A DNA stretch of 21,646 nucleotides from CAYUAI01 sp964442745 (GTDB taxonomy: Bacteria; Pseudomonadota; Gammaproteobacteria; S012-40): contig CAYUAI010000067.1 in NCBI GenBank assembly GCA_964442745.1, positions 1 through 21,646 on the forward strand, given 5' to 3'. Every line of letters begins with the position of its first letter. Within the stretch, counting starts at the first letter, position 1. The notes under the pieces are model-generated. The model searched no databases, was not told the origin of the DNA, and saw nothing but the letters and a program-made list of their open reading frames with translations. This document shows, in pieces, positions 15,974 through 21,646 of this stretch. A program made the translations under genes and the position numbers.

Positions 15974-17620
15974 ATGAGTAAACTGACATTAGCCGCGTCA
16001 ATGTGTATTGCTATTACACTTCCTTTTATAGCAGGCACGGCGATGGCACATAAAAAAGAAGTATTTGGTTTACAAATTGCCGAGGATATCAATCCTGATC
16101 CACGTATCATGGAAATCAACCTTGAGGCAAAAGAAACCTATGTTGAAGTAGTCCCTGGTATATCTTCCAAAGTTTATACCTATAACGGCACGGTTCCCGG
16201 CCCGCTGATTAAAGCAAAGGTCGGCGATACCCTGATTGTACATTTCACCAATAATCTTCCTGAACCTACGACCATTCACTGGCATGGTTTGCGACTTCCC
16301 GCTGATATGGATGGTTCATCCGTCGCACAAAACCCGATTCTGCCCGGCGAAACATTTCGCTATGAATACGTATTGAAAGATGCCTCTTTGTTCTGGTATC
16401 ACCCGCATGTTAGATCGAACGAACAGGTGGAAAAAGGTCTGGCTGGCACGATGTTGGTTAGCCCTCTCGGATATCACGGTAAAAACCATAAGGCATTGAG
16501 AAAAATTCGTAAGCTGAAACAAAAGGTACTGGTACTGGACGATATCCTGCTGGATGAAGACGGACAAGTTGAAGAAGCATTTATCGGTACAGTTGAAGAA
16601 GTGCTGCTTAAGAAAATCAATGGTCGCTCGGGCAATACCTTGTTAGTCAACGGCCGCGAATTGCCAACGATGAAAGTACGCTCAGGCAAAACTGTTCGCT
16701 GGCGCATCGTGAATATTGCCAATACTCGGTTTATGAAAATCGAAGTACCCGGCCATAAATTGACCCGCATTGGTGGCGATGGAGGATTGCTGGAAACGCC
16801 GATAACCGGGTTGGAAAACATCAAGCTGATCCCTGGCGAAAGAGCCGATATCGTATTCACTCCCAAAGGTAAGCCGGGCAGTGAACTGATCGTGTATTGG
16901 AAGGATTCAAAAAGAGGTCGCCATACGATCAACATAATGGACAATGGCATGGTCATGATGGGAGACGATCCGATGGACGGATCCTATCCTGATATTCCTT
17001 TAATGAAACTGGTCTTTAAGAAAGGTAAGCATCATCCCAAGAAACTGCAGCTTCCTGATCGATTACGCACAATTGAACCGATTGATATAACAGGTGCAGC
17101 TAAAACCACGCTCAAATTTGGTCACTCAATGCCAATGGCAGACGGTTCTATCAAGTTTTTGATCAATGGCAAAACGTTTGGTGAGTTAACTAGCCATGAC
17201 GCACCAGATGCCAAGGTCGGTGAAACGCAAGTGTGGAATCTGGTTAACATGACAGGCGGTGATCATCCGTTCCATCTACACGGATTTTTCTTCCAGGTGC
17301 TGGAAACCATCATGAAAGACCCGGACGGAAAAGTCATTGAAGTCATTCCTGCACCACCGATAGAAGACAAGGATATGGTTAATTTGCCACGTCGGCCGGG
17401 TGCGAGAGGGTCCGTTTCAATCACCAAGATTGCGATCAAATTTGATCCGGCCAAAGGTCTAAGCGGCAACGATATTAAAGCCAATGGAGGTGTCACAGCA
17501 ATTGTCAATGCAGACCTGGATAACGACAAAAGAGGACATTCAGGTGGTTGGCAATTCCATTGCCATATACTGGAACACGCGGACACGGGCATGATGTCAT
17601 TTGTAGAAGTTTGGAATTAA
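15974..17620 (+). CDS. Multicopper oxidase (three-domain, laccase-like), exported
   Basis: A 548-residue protein with a Sec-type signal peptide (MSKLTLAASMCIAITLPFIA, then GTAMA|HKKE). All four copper-ligand blocks are present: IHWHG (101-105), FWYHPHVRSN (140-149), HPFHLHG (431-437) and FHCHILEHADTGMM (528-541). They supply the trinuclear cluster and the T1 site with C530, H535 and axial M540. Family members oxidise phenolics or metals such as Cu(I), Fe(II) or Mn(II) while reducing oxygen to water. The HCH plus GMM ending is that of a complete oxidase, not of a two-domain nitrite reductase. Cleavage after AMA would leave His first in the mature protein. A Met-rich stretch (MVMMGDDPM, 326-334) and HSMPM (384-388) recall metal-oxidase types, but the substrate is open. 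Confidence 0.93.
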   Translation: MSKLTLAASMCIAITLPFIAGTAMAHKKEVFGLQIAEDINPDPRIMEINLEAKETYVEVVPGISSKVYTYNGTVPGPLIKAKVGDTLIVHFTNNLPEPTTIHWHGLRLPADMDGSSVAQNPILPGETFRYEYVLKDASLFWYHPHVRSNEQVEKGLAGTMLVSPLGYHGKNHKALRKIRKLKQKVLVLDDILLDEDGQVEEAFIGTVEEVLLKKINGRSGNTLLVNGRELPTMKVRSGKTVRWRIVNIANTRFMKIEVPGHKLTRIGGDGGLLETPITGLENIKLIPGERADIVFTPKGKPGSELIVYWKDSKRGRHTINIMDNGMVMMGDDPMDGSYPDIPLMKLVFKKGKHHPKKLQLPDRLRTIEPIDITGAAKTTLKFGHSMPMADGSIKFLINGKTFGELTSHDAPDAKVGETQVWNLVNMTGGDHPFHLHGFFFQVLETIMKDPDGKVIEVIPAPPIEDKDMVNLPRRPGARGSVSITKIAIKFDPAKGLSGNDIKANGGVTAIVNADLDNDKRGHSGGWQFHCHILEHADTGMMSFVEVWN

Positions 17621-17637
17621 GCCTAAACTCATCCGTT

Positions 17638-17651
17638 GAGGCTTTCGCCTC
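17638..17651 (+). terminator. Hairpin after the multicopper oxidase gene
   Basis: GAGGC-TTTC-GCCTC forms a tight 5-bp stem with a tetraloop 17 bp after the stop codon. No T-run follows, so it is a weak terminator candidate. Confidence 0.4.
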
Positions 17652-17712
17652 TAGTCTAAAACACCGGCGGTTGGTGATTAGCTGTTGATAAGAAACTTTT
17701 ATCCGAGTGTCG

Positions 17713-17838
17713 TGGGAAAAAATAGCCCGGAAGTCAGGTTACTACCTGAACGCCCAGACAAACCGAGTTTTATAAATTCGGTTTATTTTCCCATGATACG
17801 ACGACTAGGAGGCTGTCCGAGAGTGGAAAGCCTCCTAG
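17713..17838. other. Cluster of nested and adjacent hairpins (possible structured RNA)
   Basis: TGGGAAAA (17713-17720) can pair with TTTTCCCA (17786-17793), enclosing two hairpins: TCAGGT-TACT-ACCTGA (17734-17749) and AAACCGA/TCGGTTT (17760-17784). A third hairpin, CTAGGAGGC/GCCTCCTAG (17805-17838), follows. Together they could make a three-way-junction RNA plus a terminator-like stem. No known RNA family is recognised; strand is undetermined. Confidence 0.4.
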
Positions 17839-17912
17839 CTTAACGCCTAATACAATATATTTTCATCCGTCGTATACAACAAGGTGTAAGTTTAAACTGT
17901 CAGTCCATGTAG

Positions 17913-18055
17913 CGTGGATTAAGCGCAGAAAATCCACGTCAGCGATGAGCGATGTAATAATATGCCAGTGTGATATTGAATGACGACAAGGCCAAGGGGA
18001 CATTTATTTGTTTTCGACGCTTGCTCCTCGTGGATTCGCGGCGCTTAATCCACAC
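17913..18055. repeat. Inverted pair of REP-like palindromes
   Basis: CGTGGATTAAGCGC followed by AATCCACG (17913-17938) and, in opposite orientation, CGTGGATTCGCGGCGC then TTAATCCAC (18029-18053) are copies of one palindromic unit about 90 bp apart. The GTGGATTAAGCGC...AATCCAC pattern is a common REP-like type in proteobacteria. The pair could also serve as a bidirectional terminator between the convergent oxidase and lipoprotein genes, or be the ends of a MITE-like element. Confidence 0.75.
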
Positions 18056-18115
18056 GGCGAGTCTATACTCAGCACAGCCATAAACTGAAAAACTACAGCT
18101 AAAGAATAGGCACGA

Positions 18116-21076
18116 CTAAATACGCAATGGAATGGAGATGACAGTTTCTGTTTCTTTGGGCGTCGCTACGCTAATTGATAAAAAACCATTATCAATAACG
18201 GTGGTATCGTCATCACTGATACCAATATTTAGCACTTGGCCTGTTGTCGTGGTATCAGGTACACTAAAATCCCCGGTACCCGTGATTTCACCAACATCGA
18301 CAGTGGAAACAATCGTGGTTCCCATCGGCATAGTTTGCCCAGCGGTATCTGTCACAACCACCCGAAGATTGATACTCCCGCCTACCGAATTAATAGTACT
18401 GGTCGCAGCGACAGAAGGGTTGTTAGACCCATAAATGACACCGGTGGCGATATCTTGCACCACAATATAAGCCTGGGAACTAGACATAATTAATATCGCC
18501 GAACGACGTACATGCAATGTACTAAACGATGAACAAATACTGTTATGGCGGCAGAGTATTCCATTGTACTGGCCATCACGTTGGCTAAACTCACCATTCA
18601 AGTCAAAATCGAGATAAGGTTCACCAATATCTCTTTGGCGATTTTCGTTTTCATCCACATAGGCTTCGGAGAGGTCGACGAAACCTGGCGCAGCAAATTG
18701 ATCATCACCATTTAAATCCGTGAAGTCATCACCGAGCGCTATTCTGCCGCTACCGTCATATATTCCATTGCTATTGCGATCTTGGTAATCTGTCTCTCCC
18801 GCTGGATTGTCCCCCCCCCCATCGTAACGTCCATTGCGATTATAATCGACAAACGATTCACCAAAATTATACCCACCATCAGTATTGCTATCCACAAAAG
18901 GTTCATCAAAAAGGCGGCTACCATTACTATCCACAAAAGGCTCGTCATAAATGCCATTGCCCAGGTCAGCAAAAGGTTCACCATCAGCCTCATTGAAAAA
19001 ACCATCCCCATTTTCATCTTTAAAGCTCTCATGGCCAATCGCCGTCGCCAACACAGTAACCCGGTGATCGATGGGATGGGGTTGCTGACTGCGCCAGGTG
19101 ACACTACACGCCCCCAAGGCGGTTTCACATTGTGGTTCAATGGCGCCACCTTCCGTGGTAAAATAAACTGCGGTACCATCCGGCACCGGATTATTGTAAA
19201 GGTCGGCAAAACGAGCCGTCACGGTGACGACTTCACCATCATAATTTAAGGCTTCCGGATTACGCACTGAAAAGGCTAAACTAACACTGTTCTGATCGGG
19301 AAAACCGGTGCTCACGACCAGTTGATTAGATTGTGCTGAGATGTCAGTATCAACCACGGTTGCGGTCACTCTGACGGAAGTTGGTAAAACACCGGCCTGT
19401 ACGATGGTACTTACCAAACCTGCGTTATTTGTTACTTGGTTAATAGGTAATATATTCAGGCCACCCAGATCGGTATTTAAGCTAAAATTGACCGGTTGAT
19501 TGGCCAATGGCAAACCTTGCACCCCTTTCACAAGAAAGGTGACTTCTGAAGTATGCTCAAGTCCGGCACCGCCCATGCCCCGCAAAGCAATCATCGCCGG
19601 AGTGGCGGAAACAAACTCAATCGTCCCGACATTATCTGGGCTAATATTAACCTGCGTAGTGGCAGAAAAACTTGAACTACCAAGCTGTGCCGAAGCCGTG
19701 ATAATATCTGCGCCTTCACAACCATTCACTTCATAAATGGCCGTGACCTGACCATTCACTGTGGCCAAGATAGCATCAATAATACTCTTGCCAGCAATTG
19801 AGCAACTTGAAGAAAAACGAATATCAACCGGTATCTCAAATGGATTGCCTTGCAAATCGACGATATTTGCTGTCACACTGGTTGTTGTACCTGCCGAAAG
19901 CAAATCCGCTGACAGTGATAACTCACCCTCCACGAATGCATCTCCCACACCACGACCCAGACGAATAGCTGGTGGCTGAACTTCATAACTGGTGATTGCC
20001 GTCAACGGCTCAGAGCCCACGGTTACCACCGCACTCACCGTATTTGCACCCGTTTCATTGGCAGCAATGATCTGCACGAAGGCTTGCCCATCCGCATTAG
20101 TGATCGTTGTGCCGTTGGTTGGATTGAGTATTGCCAGTTCGGTACTAAACGCCACCACCACACCTGCAATACCAATGCCTAAACCATCGCTCAACACTGC
20201 CCGTAATACCCCTGGTTCATCGGCACGAATCACAGAAGTAATACTGTTTTGTGTATTCAATAATTGCAGTGTCAGATTACTGCCTGAGGTAGTGGCTGAA
20301 GCCAACACCTGATAATTTAAGCGCGCCGTTGTACTCGTTTCATCGGCCAATATCACACTCGCTGTTAGCGTACCTGCCCCAGCGATATCTCCCGCTAATA
20401 GTTGCAGCGTGGCGAGCCCATTGGCATCAGTCAACACTTTCCCACTGACCGGATTGAGTAAAGCGACATCGGTGATAAGGGTAACCACTTCTGATTTCAT
20501 CGGATTACCCTCCGCATCACGCAGTGTCATCAATAAGGTACCAGGTGAATTACTGCTAATGGCGCTAATTTCATTCGCATCAGCTCCAACTAGGCTGAGA
20601 TTTAAGATCGCATCACTTTTATTGACAGCCGTTGCCGATACGAAATAGTTAACCGTGGCTCGTAAGGTTTCACCTTCTATCACAGCCTCTGCCGTTAACG
20701 CGGCTTGCCCAGTTAAGGTTACAGCGGTAATCGTGACTTGTGCCTGGCCGACACCATTTGTCAAAGCCACACCATCGGCGGGAACAAGCGAGGCTAAGGT
20801 GCTTGAAAAATTGACAGGCAACGAATCAATCGCTGCCCCATTCGCCTCTTTGAGTGTAACCATTGCGACGGCATTTTTACCGGCTTGCAATTCCGTTACC
20901 GACTTGCCATCCACATCACTCAACGTTAACGTTAATACCGTCCCATTTTTTGCCGTTGCCGAATCAATGTCGATGACTGTATTATCATTTTGATCACCGG
21001 GGCTAGAATTAAAACTGCACCCCGCTACCAGCAATATAAGCAAAAGCAAGAAATAAGCAGGAAAGCGCAGCAACAT
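18116..21076 (-). CDS. Large Ig-like-repeat surface lipoprotein with calcium-loop-like insert
   Basis: A 986-residue protein starting with a lipoprotein signal (LLLILLVAGC, lipid-bearing Cys20). About six bacterial Ig-like (invasin/Big_1-type) units follow at roughly 48-146, 157-256, 266-366, 386-476, 485-588 and 598-680. They show the recurring pattern V-T-L-x-D-x-x-G-x-P, V-x-F-S, G-x-A and L-T-A. Residues 684-838 are an acidic insert of repeats like DENGDGFFNEADGEPF and DYNRNGRYDGG, resembling EF-hand/dockerin-type Ca-binding loops. A last beta-rich unit covers about 855-986. Likely an outer-membrane-anchored surface or adhesion protein; the ligand is unknown. GAGG sits 6 bases before the ATG. 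A G10 tract at codons 753-755 makes the frame prone to slippage. Confidence 0.85.
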   Translation of the reverse strand: MLLRFPAYFLLLLILLVAGCSFNSSPGDQNDNTVIDIDSATAKNGTVLTLTLSDVDGKSVTELQAGKNAVAMVTLKEANGAAIDSLPVNFSSTLASLVPADGVALTNGVGQAQVTITAVTLTGQAALTAEAVIEGETLRATVNYFVSATAVNKSDAILNLSLVGADANEISAISSNSPGTLLMTLRDAEGNPMKSEVVTLITDVALLNPVSGKVLTDANGLATLQLLAGDIAGAGTLTASVILADETSTTARLNYQVLASATTSGSNLTLQLLNTQNSITSVIRADEPGVLRAVLSDGLGIGIAGVVVAFSTELAILNPTNGTTITNADGQAFVQIIAANETGANTVSAVVTVGSEPLTAITSYEVQPPAIRLGRGVGDAFVEGELSLSADLLSAGTTTSVTANIVDLQGNPFEIPVDIRFSSSCSIAGKSIIDAILATVNGQVTAIYEVNGCEGADIITASAQLGSSSFSATTQVNISPDNVGTIEFVSATPAMIALRGMGGAGLEHTSEVTFLVKGVQGLPLANQPVNFSLNTDLGGLNILPINQVTNNAGLVSTIVQAGVLPTSVRVTATVVDTDISAQSNQLVVSTGFPDQNSVSLAFSVRNPEALNYDGEVVTVTARFADLYNNPVPDGTAVYFTTEGGAIEPQCETALGACSVTWRSQQPHPIDHRVTVLATAIGHESFKDENGDGFFNEADGEPFADLGNGIYDEPFVDSNGSRLFDEPFVDSNTDGGYNFGESFVDYNRNGRYDGGGDNPAGETDYQDRNSNGIYDGSGRIALGDDFTDLNGDDQFAAPGFVDLSEAYVDENENRQRDIGEPYLDFDLNGEFSQRDGQYNGILCRHNSICSSFSTLHVRRSAILIMSSSQAYIVVQDIATGVIYGSNNPSVAATSTINSVGGSINLRVVVTDTAGQTMPMGTTIVSTVDVGEITGTGDFSVPDTTTTGQVLNIGISDDDTTVIDNGFLSISVATPKETETVISIPLRI
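18563..19027 (-). repeat. Coding repeats: acidic DxNxxGxxD / GEPFxD units
   Basis: This part encodes residues 684-838 of the lipoprotein, with repeated units of the form (G/D)EPF-x-D-x-N-x-(D/N)-G-x-(Y/F)-D-x-G. DNA similarity is visible too, for example TATCCACAAAAGG occurring twice (18889-18901 and 18929-18941). Such repeats can change in number by recombination. Confidence 0.7.
18811..18820. repeat. Homopolymer C10 (G10 on the coding strand)
   Basis: Ten consecutive C bases on the + strand, encoding GGG GGG GGG plus the first base of GAC in the lipoprotein gene. Gain of one base leads to a stop 12 codons later (CAA TAG); loss of one leads to a stop 23 codons later (GAA TAG). Either event would truncate the protein at about residue 770-780. 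Confidence 0.9.
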
Positions 21077-21177
21077 GAAAATCCTCGTATCACAATGTAT
21101 TCATAGCGTACCCAAAGCAAATGCAAGCCTTAAGCCAGAATTCAATGACCGAACTCCGATAGATCCATCAATAAAGA

Positions 21178-21303
21178 GTGAAAAATGCGACATATTTTAA
21201 TAAAATTAAAGGAGAAAAAAAAGAAGGCGATCGTCGTTTTAGTTTACCTGACACCGCCGACGCAGAACAGATTAGCGCAACGCTCACGGGGCAAATGGGG
21301 TGA
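21178..21303 (+). pseudogene. Decayed Hsp20 (alpha-crystallin) gene fragment
   Basis: From a GTG at 21178 the frame reads ...NKIKGEKKEGDRRFSLPD then TADAEQISATL and stops at TGA 21301. IKGEKKE, RRFSLPDTADAEQISATL and, in shifted frames just after, NGV (around 21294) and IKIPQ (around 21313) follow the order of the alpha-crystallin domain (IxGExKEE...RxFxLP...D...IxAxxxNGVLxIxxPK). The expected start, an internal stretch and the frame are lost, so this is a relic. I rate the family match as probable, from motif order only. Confidence 0.5.
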
Positions 21304-21365
21304 AGAGTGGATAAAAATACCTCAAATACGGGTGTCTGTTTAGGCGGCATCACACAATTCACCCC

Positions 21366-21646
21366 ATGAGTAATTATTTGTTACAAGATTTTTCTTAATC
21401 CTTCTATGGAGGTGACAATGCCAGCGGTGTCTATCTTGTGGTATCCGGCCATTTGCGCGTATTTAATATCGACGCTAAAAGAAAGGAGATAACGCTTTAT
21501 TTCATACTCCCTGGCGAGTCTTGCCTGTTGGCATTAAACTGCGTTTTTTCCAATATAGTGTATCCTGCTTGGGTTAATGCTGATACACCTGGCACCAAGG
21601 TGGCGATTATCCCTTCGGATATTTTTAAACAACGCTATGCAATAGA
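21366..21646 (+). pseudogene. Crp/Fnr-family regulator, cNMP-binding part; in-frame stop near start, runs off right edge
   Basis: From 21399 the frame reads SFYGGDNASGVYLVVSGHLR, then VFNIDAKRKEITLYFILPGE and SCLLALNCVFSNIVYPAWVN. This is the beta-roll of the cyclic-nucleotide-binding domain of Crp/Fnr regulators (pattern G-D-x-x-x-G-x-Y-x-V-x-S-G, then P-G-E). The in-phase ATG at 21366 gives only MSNYLLQDFS before TAA (21396-21398), and the usual N-terminal strands are missing. No in-frame start occurs before the domain core, so the gene is probably broken at its 5' end; the DNA-binding half would lie beyond the window. Confidence 0.7.

Noticed and set aside
16474..16956. 160-codon minus-strand ORF inside the multicopper oxidase gene
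   Set aside because: Low-complexity Ser/Pro-rich antisense frame of a clearly conserved gene.
15974..17620. Copper nitrite reductase (NirK) as identity of the oxidase
   Set aside because: The three-domain length and complete HWHG, HPH, HPFHLHG and HCHILEH ligand set belong to multicopper oxidases.
17638..17860. Integron attC-like site
   Set aside because: Short GCCTAA and TAACGCC-like words occur, but paired R and L boxes with attC spacing are not found and no integrase gene is present.
18563..19027. CRISPR array
   Set aside because: The repeats are in-frame coding units of variable sequence, with no constant repeat-spacer spacing and no cas genes.
18739..19209. 156-codon minus-strand ORF in a second frame within the lipoprotein gene
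   Set aside because: An alternative frame of the repeat-rich region with Met-rich composition; useful only to show where a slipped frame would stop.

Overview
The window looks like chromosomal DNA of a gammaproteobacterium, judged from gene style, spacing and REP-like palindromes; no gene fixes the genus. It holds two gene neighbourhoods that look metabolically unrelated, one large surface lipoprotein, and several decayed genes.

Left part (1-10538). A tRNA-Val(GAC) gene cut by the left edge is followed by a small divergent ORF. Then comes a tight seven-gene operon on the + strand (548-10538): class I HMG-CoA reductase, UbiA-type prenyltransferase, a PEP-synthase/rifampin-phosphotransferase-like dikinase, a BtaA-like (DUF3419) aminocarboxypropyl transferase, a phytol/dolichol-kinase-like membrane protein with an extra C-terminal membrane half, a two-part GNAT acyltransferase, and an OleC-like AMP-forming ligase. 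Neighbours overlap by 4 bp (ATGA) or lie within 50 bp, so they are probably expressed together. The mix of isoprenoid precursor, prenyl transfer, polyprenol kinase, SAM-derived lipid head group, acyl transfer and acyl activation suggests a pathway for an unusual isoprenoid or amino-lipid. I do not recognise it as a described pathway; the product is inference.

Middle part (10539-17620). Three exported or membrane redox genes lie here: a DoxX-like membrane protein (11618-12682), a di-haem DHOR/DUF1111 cytochrome (14242-15831) and a three-domain multicopper oxidase (15974-17620). A non-coding block of about 0.7 kb occurs twice as a diverged direct repeat, once before the DoxX gene (10836-11548) and once before the di-haem gene (13512-14197); one 70-bp stretch is identical in both. 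Directly after the first copy, 11 codons (11549-11581) match the C-terminus of the multicopper oxidase. This fossil indicates that the locus was once a tandem duplication of leader - di-haem - oxidase - DoxX, later reduced by a deletion. A perfect 52-bp palindrome sits in the gene-free stretch between the DoxX gene and the second repeat.

Right part (17621-21646). An intergenic region carries several hairpins that could form one branched RNA, and an inverted pair of REP-like palindromes. The - strand then encodes a 986-residue lipoprotein made of bacterial Ig-like domains with an inserted acidic Asp/Asn/Gly-repeat (calcium-loop-like) region. A G10 homopolymer inside that gene makes it a phase-variation candidate. 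The right edge holds a decayed Hsp20 fragment and the cNMP-binding part of a Crp/Fnr regulator whose start region contains an in-frame stop.
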